Origin: Thinopyrum elongatum
Taxonomy: Eukaryota > Streptophyta > Magnoliopsida > Poales > Poaceae
NCBI GenBank assembly: GCA_011799875.1
Contig: CM022302.1
Coordinates: 54,413,153-54,477,152, forward strand
Direction: 5' to 3'
DNA length: 64,000 nt
Part shown: piece by piece, positions 45,069 through 56,759 of the stretch
How the letters are laid out: each line of letters opens with the position of its first letter
How positions within the stretch are numbered: position 1 is the first letter of the stretch
The notes under the pieces: generated by a model
The model's input: only the letters and a program-made list of their open reading frames with translations
The model's database searches: none
Told to the model about the DNA's origin: nothing
Translations under genes and position numbers: made by a program

Positions 45069-48000
45069 TCATTCCTTATAGAAAGTTAACCTGGGATGGT
45101 TGGGATGGAGATTTGTTTCCTTCCTTATGGGAACTTCTGCAGCCTCAACTGCAGAAGATGTGGCATCACAGTTCTGTACAATAACTAGTACATCTTTCAG
45201 ATATGGGAGGTGCTCAAGACCAAAGTAGAACCCATAGGCCTTTGCCACGGATACAAAGAACCACAGCTTAAGCTCCTCAAGCTTTGGCAGTGCTCCTTTC
45301 TCAAATAGAAGGGTCCCCGCTCCTTCACCCAAAGGTTTATAAACGAACTCCTTCAAACATCGGAATCCTCTGCCTTGCAAAACAAGCCTGTCTTTGTGGA
45401 CCGTGTTGGTATAAAGTTTCAGAGAAAGTAATGCAGGCAGCTCTCCAAGTATGCCAATAACCTCCTCTGTTATTACACTTAAATTAATGTCTAGGTATGC
45501 AAGACTGGTGAGTGCTGGAGTAATCCACTTTGGCAGTTTTGATAAACAGTACTCGGTGGCCATCGCAAACCTTTGGAGGTAAGATGGAAGAGGAGACCAA
45601 GAATCTAATAACTCGAATGGAGATGAATCACCATCAAATATACACACGGACTGGAGTTTGTAGCTGCCAAGCTTGCACAGTGAGGAATGAAACATCTCTG
45701 CATGACTATTGTGCTCTTGAGATTCTTCACCGTTCACCATGTACCGTACACAGAGTACCTTCAAATTGATCAGGCTCCCTAGCTCCTTCACTGCACCTAC
45801 TGAACTCATGGTAATATCAAAGACTGAGATCTCCCTTAAGTTTGTCATATTCCCAATCCCGATTGGTATCTTCCTACGATATTTGCTTTCAGTGAGCAGA
45901 TGTTGTAGTTTAGTGAGCTGAACAATTCCAGCCGGCAAGTCTCTGATTTTTGAATTTCTTAAATCTAGCGTCTCTAGATCACACAGCATCACAATTCCAG
46001 ATGGTAGCTCCGATATCCCCGTTCTTCTAAAGCTTAGGTACTTTAGCTGGAACAGGTTTTCCATACCATTCATATCATACTTCGCCAGGCCCCGACAATC
46101 TTCAAAATCTAGTACACGTAACGTTTTAAACTTAGTAAGACTGGGCAAGTGTTTGATGCCACCAGATGTTGTTATTATAAGAGATCGGACATGGCTTAGA
46201 TCTTTCTTGGCCAATTCAGATGCAAGCTCCTGGTCAATGTCCTGGATCGATAATCGTCGAATAGAACACTGAGAATTTTCCCAAACAGTTTGACTGCCGT
46301 TCACCACAGTGATGAAATTTTCTTCAATGGATTTTGAAATGATAAGTTCAAGCATCATGTCATGAACTCGACAGGCACGAACCATCCCATCATAACGAAT
46401 GCCCACTGGTTGGACCAGGCTTTTGTTGATAAGCTCATAAAAATAACTTTCTGCAACCTCTTGATAGCTCCTCCCACGCTCTGCAGAAATAAAGCCTTCT
46501 GCTATCCATTGCCTCACCAGCCTTTCTCTCTCAATCACATAATCCTCGGGAAAATTACTTAAATACAACAGGACGGTCTTGAGGTTTGGTGGAAGATCAT
46601 TATAGCTCAAGAATAGTATGTTTTTCATTCCCTCTAGACTTTGGCTTTTGTTCAAGTCAGAACCAATTGATCTTTTTACCTTCTCCCACTCTTCCTTGAC
46701 ACGTGGTCTGTTTGCTAGTAAACCAGATATACTGATAATTGCCAATGGTAGACCTCCACACTTTTTCAAGATAGCCTTTGAAACTTCAATAAACATACGA
46801 GGGCAACAATTCTCTGAGCCAAAGACTCTTTTGAAAAATAGTCTTTCAGAGTGAAGATTACTTAGAGGTTTCATTTCGTAGATCTGGTCATCTGGACCTC
46901 GACAACAAGAGCTTGCTACTTCCAATATGCGTGTAGTAGCTACAATTCTGCTAGAACAGTTATTCTCTGGAAAAGCGCAACTGATAGCATTCCATGCCAC
47001 TATAGACCATATATCATCAATGATAACAAGATACCTAATAGATGTTAACATATAGCATCAATCAATAATGATATTGCATATTCTTCGGGTACTCAAACTA
47101 TAGTAAAGTAAGGGTATCACGCTTAATGTAGCTTATTGTCCAAATGTACCATGCCAATTTCAATGAAACTGTAATCCTATGCATCACTATATTCTTTAAT
47201 TTTCATGTCAATAGATTATTAGTGAAGAGAAGTTGAACTAATATTGCGAACTCTTACTGGGCAGTGGAGGTGTGATGTACGACTCCAACCATCAGGAATC
47301 TGGTGTTTGGATTTACGCACACAGAAGTGCGCCCCAGTGAGAGCTTTAATTTGGTGAGATAGCATTAATCACTTGCCTCTGTTAACTAAGCACGGGTACA
47401 CACACGTATGTGTGTGCATCTTCTGAAGTCAAACTTGAGCATTGGTTTTAGTCGTTTTCTTGCCTCTGTTGTACATTAGAACTGAATTATGTTTTTCAAA
47501 CTTGAGCATTGATTTTAGTCGTTTTCTTGTGCTAAGCATTTTCGTGAAGTTTTGGAACCAAAGTTGTGACATTGTATTTCATAACTACCTATACATACAA
47601 CAAACTAGTATTTTGTTCCACCTGTGTGAAAACTTTCTAGAACTACTGATAGCCCCATAATATTACAAGTCACGAGACAATATGCACTGTCCATGGTCCA
47701 GTGCAATTCATTATGTGAAAAATAGAAGTAGATGCAGAAACAACTAGCTAAAATAATGACAGCTTCTAGCTAAAATAATGACTGCTTAGAACGAGACATA
47801 TTTGATGGAAACAATAACCCAGAAATTACCTCTTTTCTTTTAGAAGTTCTCTTAGCTTTCCAATGGATTTCTTTTTATCCCAAGTATCCATATCTTTTGT
47901 GAATTCATCCTTGCGAGACACCTGTGAGATCAAATCCTTGATGATTTTCTTTGTATCTGGCTTTTGCGAGACCGATACAAAAGCATGACAATCGAAATGC

Positions 48001-48653
48001 CCTTGAATCTTGCGATAAACTTCATTTGCCAGTGTTGTCTTTCCCAATCCACCAAATCCAGCAATAGACAACACCCTGCGATGATGTTTGTTCTCTTCTT
48101 CCAGCATCCAGTTGGCAAGATCGTCTCTTGGACCGTCAATGCCAACAAGGTGCACCTCCTCAGCAAAAAGAGCGGCCAACCGGGGATCCACGGTCGCATG
48201 GCCCGCGGTGCTACAATCAATATCATCTAACTTGTAACTAGTCTTGAGCTCTTTCACTTGCTTGATACGAAGCTTCAGGTCATCGATTTGGCTGGCGATC
48301 CCACGCCGAGCTCCAAGCGTCTTCAGACGGCGAGCCATCTTGCGGAAGTACTCCTTGAAGGCGTTGTCATGGTGCCCGCCATCGCCGAGGTGGCACATGA
48401 ACTTGTCAAAACAATCCTCGGTGTCATAGGATAACTCCCTCACCAGCAATGCCCATATCTTCACCTGGTCATCAGGATTCTCTAGCTTGGTGTACTTCAT
48501 TAGCGCAACATGCATGCTGGCAAGCTCAGCCTTGAGGGAGCGGATCTCACGGCGTACCCCTTTCAGGCGGCCGCACTCATTGGCGAGCAAATCGGCGAGC
48601 TTTCCCAGCAGGGTACTCAACGCGCCCAGTGCAGCAGTCACCACAGGCGCCAT
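45069..48653 (-). CDS. CC-NBS-LRR disease-resistance protein (NLR), two exons
   Basis: Exon 1 is 48653-47830 and exon 2 is 47034-45069. The 795-bp intron has GT and AG ends and joins in phase to restore the kinase-2 motif. The spliced frame is exactly 930 codons (929 residues plus TGA). It has an Rx-type coiled coil (about 1-130), with TEDCFDKF in place of the EDVID motif. The NB-ARC shows the P-loop GFGGLGKTTLA (199-209), kinase-2 YLVIIDDIW (about 275-283), RNBS-B SRIVATTR, GLPLA (about 368-372) and VHD (about 497-499). Leucine-rich repeats follow (about 560-900). Such proteins sense pathogen effectors in the cytosol and trigger cell death. All key motifs are present, so it is probably functional. 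Pathogen specificity cannot be deduced. Confidence 0.93.
47035..47829 (-). other. Intron of the NLR gene
   Basis: The donor is AAGAG|GTAAT and the acceptor CTATTAG|G on the minus strand. The intron lies directly before the kinase-2 motif, a position that recurs in grass Rx-type NLR genes. No nested element is obvious in its 795 bp. Confidence 0.88.
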
Positions 48654-49429
48654 CAGTCCCCTCCCTCAGCTCCTCACGTGCTTGCGGACAAGTTTGGGCC
48701 GCCACTAATCACGTAGCAGCACAAACAAGAACAAGAACCAAACAGCTGCAGCATGGATCGAGCAAAAACATCAGCAGAACGAATCAGCATGAAGCGGTCA
48801 CCACAGCCTCCATCTCTCTACGCCTGCCGTGTTTGGTTCTGGCCGTAAGCTAGAGCTCGGTTGCAGTCCTAGTCCTGGAGAAGCTTTGTCCTGCAGCAGC
48901 ACGAACAAGAAGGGTAAGAATCAAACAGCTGCAGCACAAATCAAGCAGCAGCGGCAGGAATCAAGCAAAGTATCAGCAGCCTCACTGCCCCTACGGGGAT
49001 GCCTGGCCTAATCACCGCGCGTATCGCTCCGCCACCGTAAGCTCCACGCAGGCACGCAGCCACGGTGGTATATGGGAAGGGACGGTGCGTCCCAGGAGAT
49101 GTGCGAGCCAGCTGGTGATGCAGAGCCGCTGCCGTAGAGAGTAGAGACTGACTGAGGTGGGTGGTGGGGAGGAAGCTATTCTGCAATTGGGTGCGTGCCC
49201 TTCCTTTTCGAGGAACCGGATGCTTTTTTCTTTGCCTTCCAAGTGGGTGGGTGACCGTTCCCTTTCCAGAAATTGGATGCTCTTTCTTTGGCTCAGCATA
49301 ATAAATCTTGCTTTGCCGGCCACTTGTACCTGCCAACAAGCAAATCTTATCCATTGATACGCTAGACAAATAATTGAGAGGGGTACCGATTCAATTTGAG
49401 AAATACTATGAGTTAGAAAACATTCTGAT
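48654..49429 (-). promoter_or_regulatory. Upstream region of the NLR gene
   Basis: This is the likely 5' untranslated and promoter region. It contains an imperfect direct duplication: ACAAGAACAAGAACCAAACAGC near 48725 and ACGAACAAGAAGG...CAAACAGCTGCAGCA near 48900. A second pair sits at 49195-49290 (CCTTCCTTTTCGAGGAACCGGATGC against CCCTTTCCAGAAATTGGATGC). No clear TATA box was identified. Small open frames here have no recognisable product. Confidence 0.4.
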
Positions 49430-49639
49430 GCCAAGTTCACACGGGAACACAAAAAACGAATACAATAGCAAATAGCACGACTCCTGGGTTACTTTTATTT
49501 GAGCTTCCCTGGGCAAACTGCTATATTGAACAGTACTTTCCTGAGCTTCTTGAACATATGGCGAAAATACATATAATATTTAAGGATAAATTAAGCAATA
49601 GCCATTGCAGAAAGCATGAACTGTACAAGATACCTCCTG

Positions 49640-49818
49640 CATTGGAAATGAAATGACACCGTAACACTTCAACTTCCTTCATCAGCATAAGCATTTCGTC
49701 ACTCTCCCCGGTGTCTCCCCAGAGAGCTACGCTAAGATGGTTGGGATGGAGACTTGCTCCATTACTTATGGCAACTGCTGCAGCTTTGCATTCAGAAGAC
49801 GTGGCATCCCATTTCTCA
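49640..49818 (-). pseudogene. NLR relic: last codons of a second copy (distal part)
   Basis: The minus strand reads EKWDATSSECKAAAVAISNG then ASLHPNHLSVALWGDTGE. This is homologous to the end of the intact NLR, CDATSSAVEAAEVPIRKE then TNLHPNHPRLTFYKE. The preceding codons (YSEASLEK) are found on the other side of the MULE at 61721-61773, so the MULE inserted into this tail. Nothing more of the second gene is seen beyond 61800, so only its 3' end was duplicated or retained. The 3' flank at 49430-49640 resembles that of the intact gene. Confidence 0.75.
49810..49818. repeat. MULE target-site duplication, left
   Basis: CATTTCTCA, identical to 61712-61720. The exact 9-bp length and match confirm both element ends and show that the insertion is otherwise undisturbed at its borders. 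Confidence 0.95.
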
Positions 49819-50045
49819 GAGTAAATTGCCAGAAACCACCACAATTGCGCACAATGCATCAGAAAACCACCATTTTGCTAATAGTTTGTAAAAAACACAG
49901 TTTTCAGTAAGCCCGTTGCAGAAAGCACTAAACCGTCGATTGACAGCGTTTTGACAGCAAACCTGACACCCCGGCCCCACCTGTCAGGGCCACGTGGCAA
50001 GGGCAAACGGCCAGGAGTGACGGCCATTAACGGTGCTCGTTTAAC
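49819..50045. repeat. MULE terminal inverted repeat, left
   Basis: This is the reverse complement of 61484-61711 with few differences. MULE terminal repeats usually bind the transposase and hold the promoters of the inward-facing genes; here the transposase frame begins within 120 bp of it. Confidence 0.93.
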
Positions 50046-50072
50046 CTAGCCGTCGCCGCGAAGAGTTTCAGT

Positions 50073-50092
50073 CCCCCCCCCCCCCCCCCCCC
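50073..50092. repeat. C20 homopolymer
   Basis: Twenty C residues in a row lie between the left terminal repeat and the transposase start. Such a run is unusual and may be length-variable or a sequencing problem. Confidence 0.9.
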
Positions 50093-50162
50093 AATTCTCC
50101 CACCCTACTCCTGAGTCCCGCTCCCTCCATGGCGACACACAACGACGCCGGCGGCGGCGCCG

Positions 50163-51850
50163 GTGCCAGAAGAGACTGTAGACTGGCGGCAGCAGGCGGA
50201 CGACGCGTTGGAGAAGACCCCTCTCGACGGCGGTGACCTCGGCGCCGCATCGAATCATGCGCAGGTGCCGTACGACGTTGAAACCAGGGCGGCGGCGGCT
50301 CTGGCCATGGTATGGAAGGCCAATCCCAGTGATAGCCACAGATTTACCTCTGCTCTAGGCGGTGTGGAGTAAGTTCCCCTCCTCCCTGCCCATCTGCATC
50401 TGCCCATTTCCATATGTCGATTTAGGGTTTATTAAATTAGGAAATTGGTGCTAGGTTTAATTTGTGTAATTTTTGTTTGTCTCTGTAGCTTGGATGATGA
50501 TATTTGGGATGTTAGGTTTAATTTTAGAGAACTTGACAATGTTGAGAGGATATTAGGGGAGTCTGATATAACTTTTAGGAATCTGCTTGCTATTATAGAG
50601 ACAGAGGACTATCGGATTAGTGATTCCATGTATTATGCAAGGGTGCAAGGTGTTAGTCAGGCAGGGATGGACCTTATTGGGTCAGATGACAATGTAGCTG
50701 AAATGCTGGAGTTGTATCAAGAGAAAAAGACAGTGACCATCACATTTCTCAAAGGGAACAGACCTGATTTACCATTCAGAAACATTAACATAGGAGATGG
50801 CTGTGAAACTCATGTCCCAATTTCAGAAATTGGAGTTCCAATTGTATACGAGATAAATGATGATGGTGTCCTGTTTCCATCACAAGGCAGATCTCAAGCA
50901 GAGGCAAGTTCTTGTAATCCAATGCAGCCAGATGACTCTCAAGCAGAATACCTGATCACTCAGTAGAGCTGCAATTTGCAGAAGGAGAAAGGGAAGGAAT
51001 TTGTCACTGTTAATGACAATGAAGATGACATTCTCAGTAAGTTTTTGGATGACTTTCAAGATGATGTTGTGGAGGTATTGCCTATGGACCAAGAAGTTGC
51101 AAATGAAGAAGAAAATGTTGGAGAAGAGGAATATCAATTTGGAAATTCAAATAGTTCAGAAGATGATCTACAATATGATTTCAACACTGATTACAGAGAG
51201 CAGAAGAGAAAGGAAGATGGATTTGAACTGAACCAGAAGATCTGTGAGCTAAAGAGGAATAGAGCAGATCCTAAGTATCACATGGAAGGTGATACAGATC
51301 CAGAAGATCTTTTTTGTGAGACAGACTGTTTAGAAGAGGATGAGGGCTTAGTTCCTGCATAGAGAAAAAATCCTGTTAGAAAAGGGCCAACATATAGATC
51401 CCACTGTAGCTCTAAAGCAACTATTGAGGCAGATTATGTGCCCTCCTCTGATGAGAATATGTGTGATGTGAAGTATGAATTTTTAGATGAGGACGAGATC
51501 TATTATGTGCCAAGTACTGGGAAGAGGTTAAGAGCTAAGAAGAGGGCAGCGAGGAAGTGGTATGATGAGAACAGGTTGCAACCTGAAGAGAAGATTTGTT
51601 GGCAGATGTGCTTTGAGGATATGTACCTGTTCAGAAGGGCTCTGGTGAATTTGCATGTAACTCAGAGGTGGAATTTCCACTATCATAGAACTTGCAAGGA
51701 TAGGATAATAGTGGACTGCCAGGAGGAGGGCTGCAAATTTTATATGGTTGCCTCTCAAGTTGGAGAAGAGAAAACTTTCTGCATTAAGAAAATTCAAATT
51801 GAACACACATGTCCAGTCATTGGTGAGAACTGCATCCCTCCTAAGTGCGA
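50163..51850 (+). pseudogene. MULE transposase, N-terminal part
   Basis: Exon 1 (to 50368) and exon 2 (from 50489) are joined by a 120-bp GT..AG intron. The product reads DWRQQADDALEK, then after the junction LDDDIWDVRFNF, later an acidic linker, and a MuDR-type DNA-binding domain with CWQMCFEDMYLFRRALV, DCQEEGCKFYMVAS and IKKIQIEHTCPV. Two in-frame stops, both TAG, lie at 50964 and 51360; each would be a one-base change from CAG. The first ATG at 50129 is out of frame with the conserved reading, so an early indel or another start is likely. Coding similarity stops near 51850 at the Gypsy LTR fragment. No active transposase can result. Confidence 0.8.
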
Positions 51851-51854
51851 AGGG

Positions 51855-54691
51855 GTCATGGGCCAATCGTCCAAAGCACTCCTGCACGTTGCGTGACTGC
51901 CGGGGACCAAGCGCGCCTCTCGAATACACAAGCAGGCGTATCCAGCTCGCCCCAACAACCAGCCCACAAAACTGTGACATCTAACAGAGCTTTCGGGAGA
52001 ATGTACGACGCCAAGGGTCCCATAAACCATTATCCTGCGTGGTGGTTAGTGCGTATAGGCCAGCGGCCAACTCAGATAAAATACCCAAATCTGTTAGTGT
52101 ATTATTATTAACTCGCGGAGATGACCAGTGCTCCTGTCGCTCCAACTTGGTAACCCGCGGACCACGACCAGGGACCAGGCCCAATCCTAGGTGCTCTCCA
52201 CCTGCCCCGTCGTTCTACCACAATATCGCTCGCGGGTGCTCTCCGGGCCAACCCAACTTTTGTATGAATCACTCGCAGGTGCTCTTGGAGCCGACCCGTC
52301 TTTAACATAAGGGGTTGTCGTGACTCAGGTCCATACCATCAAGGTGAAATCTGAGGAATCACCCTCGATAAGTTCACGCTTGATGTACTGCACGACAGAG
52401 ACATCATCGAGAGTGAAAGAAGAGGAATCACCCTCAGTAAGGTCACACTTGATGTTTTGCACTACGGAGCCAACATCGAGGTTGAATTATGAGGAATCAC
52501 CCTCAGTAAGAACACGCTTGGTTCGGCTCTGCAGAGTCGTACAATTGCATGGGCTTAAAGGTATGTTCAGGTTTCGATACCAAGACCAACTCCTACGGAT
52601 AACCCTGATAACATAGCATGGCAACATGGACAAGGGTGTAGGGCCACAGATGGGATACTAGCATACCTATACTAAGCATATAGGATAACATGTAAAGTAT
52701 CAACAGCAGGTTGCAAAAACAGGCTGTGCATCAGAATAGGAGCTACCGGAATAACAACAGTAGCAAAATTTAATGCAAGAATAAGAGAGAAGGAATGGGC
52801 AATATCGGAATGATCAAGTGGGTTTGCTTGCCTGGTTGCTCTGCAGACGACAAGGGATCCTTGGGAGCGGTCGTACTGGTACTCGGGTTCTACTGTGGTC
52901 TCGGGGTCTACTGGAAAGGAAGCAACGTGGGGGGAAACAAACAAATAACAGAGAAAACAAATGCAACACAATGCATGGCATGGCTAAATGTGGTGATGAG
53001 GTGACCTAATGCATTACCAAGCATTTTAATTGAAGCGGGAAAAAATTTCCCCGGCTGCAGGCATTATTTGGTATATTGATCCGGTAGCAAAAGTTCCATA
53101 TTCATTATGCTAGAAGGGTTTGTCATGCATGTGGATGGCATATTCGGATTCGTTATATTTTTGTGATCATCTTTCATATATAAATTATTTTCATCTGAGT
53201 TACAGTTTATTATCTATTGATTTTCAAAGTTCTATCGATTTTCTAAATTTCCTGGATTTATACTAATTCGAAATTAAAATGCTAAAATACTTTTTACCAC
53301 TTGGTGTTACTCTAGCCTGTGAGTATGACAGTCGGTCCAGGGGCTGGTCAACAATTCCACTTTGACTGTTCAAAAAGGTGAGGTATGGCCCACATGTCAT
53401 AGGCACAGAAACTAAACTAGTGTTTAGATTAAATGAGGGCACATGTCATTGCTTTATTGGAGTAATTAAGCAACCAATTGTTCCTAAACTAAACCTAACA
53501 CTAATTTAACAAGGGCCGGCCCCATATGCCGGGGGCACACACACACGGCCATGGCCATGGCCATGGCCAGCAGCATAGCAGTAGCTAGGAGGAGCAGCAG
53601 CGAGCAGCGGCAGTAGCAGGCAGCAGCAAGCAGAGCAGTAGCAGCTAGCGGCAGCATGGAGCATCAGCAGCGGCCATCAGCAGCAGCGTAACAAGCAACA
53701 GCAGCATGGTATCAGCGGGGCAGCAACGGCATGAGCAGCAGCATCAACAGCAGCAGCGCGGCAGCAGCATGAGTAGCAGCAGCGGCAAAATAGCAGCAGC
53801 AAAGGGTGCGTACGCGGGAGCTCAGGCACATCCATGGAGCTCCGTCCATGTTCGAGGGACGGCAACATACGGCATGGATCGAAGGGGCAAAGGGAGGGAA
53901 TCGGCAGAGGAGCTCACCGCGGACCTCGTGGACATGGTTAGGAGGCGAGGGGACGACCGGACGCGACGAACTCGACGACGAGGGGCGACGGCCGTGGCGG
54001 GAAGCCGGCTCGATGCCGAGCGTACGGCTTGCCCCGGGTTGATTCAATGGATGTAGGCGAACGATACGGCGATGGCGGAGCTCCTGGACATCTTGGCGCG
54101 ACGAGGGAAGGCCGGTGGTCGCGGGATCGATGAGGTGGTGTTGACTTCACGCTCGGGAGACGAAGAAGCTGAAGGGGACGAGCGTGGGAAGAAGAATGGG
54201 TGGCCTAGGGTTTGTCTCACGCGTCGGGGAGGTTCTTATCCATCTCGGGGGGGTCGCTAAGTGATCGACACGGCGCCAGCGGCGGCTGGATGGCTGCCAC
54301 GCCATGCCCTGCCTCCTCCTCTGTTACGAGGTAGGAGAATGGCCGGTTGCGGGCTGGGCTTAGGTACTGTAAGTAGTAGGCCTTTAAGTGCATAGTAGCT
54401 CCTGCATTTATTCTTTTCCTTTTCTGTTAAATATTCTAACTCTTGCTTTGGATCAATTTAGGGCACCAAATGATTTTTGATTGAGCTAAAACTTTTTCTG
54501 TAGTTCAACAACAGTAGTTCAAAGCTACTCACCAAGTTCCATATTTTTAGGAGTTAAATTCATTTTGTTTGGATTATTTAGCTGGATTGAAAAAGGTTGC
54601 CCTTAAATATAAAGAAATTAATTATCTTAAGGCATGATGACATGGCATCATTAGCAAGAGATCACTGTAGCTTGAGTATTGGGGTGTTACA
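51855..54691 (-). repeat. Truncated Gypsy LTR fragment inside the MULE
   Basis: On the minus strand it starts TGTAACACCCCAATACTC at 54691, the typical start of the Tekay/Del-like LTR seen at 15047. It runs to about 51855, where CACTCCTGCACGTTGCG matches the position near 12370 of that LTR. About 1 kb of the LTR end is absent. It is a diverged relative, not the same copy. It contains a CAG/CAGCAG-rich tract at 53560-53800 and three imperfect ~70-bp repeats with GAGGAATCACCCTC at 52330-52525. Long open frames here are composition effects. Confidence 0.75.
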
Positions 54692-56227
54692 AAGTAGGGA
54701 AGTTTGGATACCACACTATCATCTCTGATAGGCAGAAGGTTTGTTATACCTGTCCACATTTATTAACTAGCTTAAGTTATCTATCCCTATATATATTTAG
54801 AGATCACTTGTAGTTGTTGTAGTTACACCTGCTGCTCTCATGTGACCTCATGTAGTATGTACTTACATTTGAACCAGTGTCTTCTAAATGCCATAAATGC
54901 AATATTTCCAAATTGCCCCCAGAGATATTGTTTAATTAAGACACATATATGCTAATTTCCAAAGTGCTAGGTTTAGAGGGGATGAACTAAAGAAGCATAT
55001 GGATGGTGCTGCCTACGCTTACACTAGGCATGGGTTTGATGTTAACATGGAAAACTTGAGACAAGAGAGGCAGAAAGCTTGGGAGTGGCTAAGTAACATT
55101 GAAGTAGAAACATGGGCTAGGTGGGCCATGGACACTAATTTTAAGACAGATCTAGTTGTTAACAACTTGAGTGAGGTGTACAGTAGAATGATATTGGATG
55201 TTAGGGGGAAACCAATCAAGACTATGTGTGAAGGCATTAGGACCAAGTTGATGGTCAAGTACAATGGAGAAAGAATAGGGGGAGAGAATGCTAGGAGGGA
55301 GATAACCCCTACCTATTCAGAGCAGTTGGAGGAGTCCAAGAAGTGGGCTAGGAACTGCAAGGCATAGATAGCTGGTCCAGATCTTTATCAGGCAGAGAGT
55401 GGGGATAAAACATATGCTGTCAAATTGGCAGAAATGTCATGTGAGTGTAGAAGATGGGACATGTCAGGTATCCCTTGCCACCATGCTGTGTCTGCCATAT
55501 ACAAATCGAAGCAGCATCCAGAGGATTTTGTCTCTCCATTCTTCAAGAAGGAAATGTACATGGCAGCCTACAATCCTATTATATACCATGTTCCTGGCCC
55601 AGATCTTTGGATAAAGACTCCTACTAGAGACATTGAGCCCCCCCCCCCCCCCCCCCCCAACCATTTTCAAAGCTATGAAGGGCAGAAAGCAGACAAAGAG
55701 AAGGAATAGGCAGTTTGAGGAGCCCAAGCCAAAAGATACCTCAAGAATTGGCACAATAACTTGCAACAACTGCGGCAAAGAGGGGCATAGATACACCAAC
55801 TATGGAGATCCTCTTAAACCTAGACTTATGATGAGGAAGAACAAACATCAGGTAATGGTCACATTCATTTCATTTTGTAATGAATATGTTTTTCTTGTAC
55901 TAACCTTTCAATGTCCATTTATTTCAGCCAAACAGGAGTGGCCCAGGTGCTCCAAGCTCATCTTCTGGTGCTACTTCTTCAACTACAGAAAAACCTCCAA
56001 GTGCTCCAGCTGCTCCAAGTGCTCCTGCAAGCCCCCCAAGATCAGTAACCACTGCTCCAAGGCCCCCAAAATCAGCAACCACTGCCACCAGACACCCAAG
56101 ATCATCAGCCACTGCTCCAGGTCCAAGAGCTGCTGCAACACCAAGTGCTAGCGCACCTTATGCTGCTCCAAGAGCTGCTGGAAGTGGTTCAGCAAGGGAT
56201 GCTAGTGCTGGCACTTCTCATGAATAG
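54692..56227 (+). pseudogene. MULE transposase, C-terminal part
   Basis: The reading resumes as KFGYHTIISDRQK, which contains the second catalytic aspartate region of the MULE domain. An intron (54739-54970) leads to FRGDELKKHMDGAAYAYTR, NNLSEVYSRMILDVRGKP and the SWIM zinc finger CECRRWDMSGIPCHHAVSA. A TAG stop lies at 55365. A run of 21 C at 55638 shifts the frame, after which a CCHC knuckle CNNCGKEGHRYTNYG is readable, with tyrosine where the last cysteine should be. An intron at 55852-55927 leads to a Pro/Ala/Ser-rich tail ending at TAG 56225; the frame beyond reads KRVRKHTSKMMADL to a TGA at 56288. The part with the first catalytic aspartate is missing. Confidence 0.8.
55638..55658. repeat. 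C21 homopolymer in transposase reading frame
   Basis: Twenty-one C residues encode prolines between the SWIM finger and the CCHC knuckle. The flanking frames differ by one base, so slippage here is the likely cause of the frameshift. Confidence 0.9.
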
Positions 56228-56464
56228 AAGAGGGTGAGGAAGCACACATCAAAGATGATGGCCGACTTGACAGCAAGTGAAAACCATTGATATTTTGTGT
56301 GTTGCTCTTTGAAAGTCTTATCTGCTATGTGGTTTGTGTTCAAGTTTGAGAGTCTGATATGTTAAGTGGTTTGTGCCAAACTTGTAGTGTTTGAACTGTT
56401 AGGTGTTGTGTGTTGCACTTTGAGAGTTTGATGATGTGTGTTGAACTTTAGAGTTTGATGATGT

Positions 56465-56750
56465 GTGCTGAACTTGTTGTTTATTGATGAATGTGTGTTG
56501 AACTTGTTGTTTATTGATGAATGTGTGATGATCATCATGCATGTTTGATGTATGATGAATTTTAGATGATGATGCAATTTCTTCATTATTGATGAATGTG
56601 TGATGATCATCCTGTTTGTTTGATGTATGATGAATTTTAGATGATGATGATGATGCAATTTCTTCATTGTTGATGAATGTGTGATGATCATCATGTTTGT
56701 TTGATCTATGATGAATTTTAGATGATGATGATGCATTGATGAATATGTGA
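56465..56750. repeat. Minisatellite of about 90 bp, three copies
   Basis: Units contain TTGATGAATGTGTGATGATCATC, GTTTGATGTATGATGAATTT and a GATGATGATG run with variable copy number. The array lies just beyond the transposase gene in its 3' flank. Confidence 0.8.
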
Positions 56751-56759
56751 TGTTGTATG

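Noticed and set aside
48829..49452. Open frames of 142 and 146 codons upstream of the NLR
   Set aside because: They overlap in different phases, have no domain and no suitable splice sites; more likely 5' flank.
53677..54047. Ala/Ser/Cys-rich open frames near 53.8 kb
   Set aside because: They result from the CAG/GCA simple repeat and GC-rich LTR sequence; reading is open in several frames.
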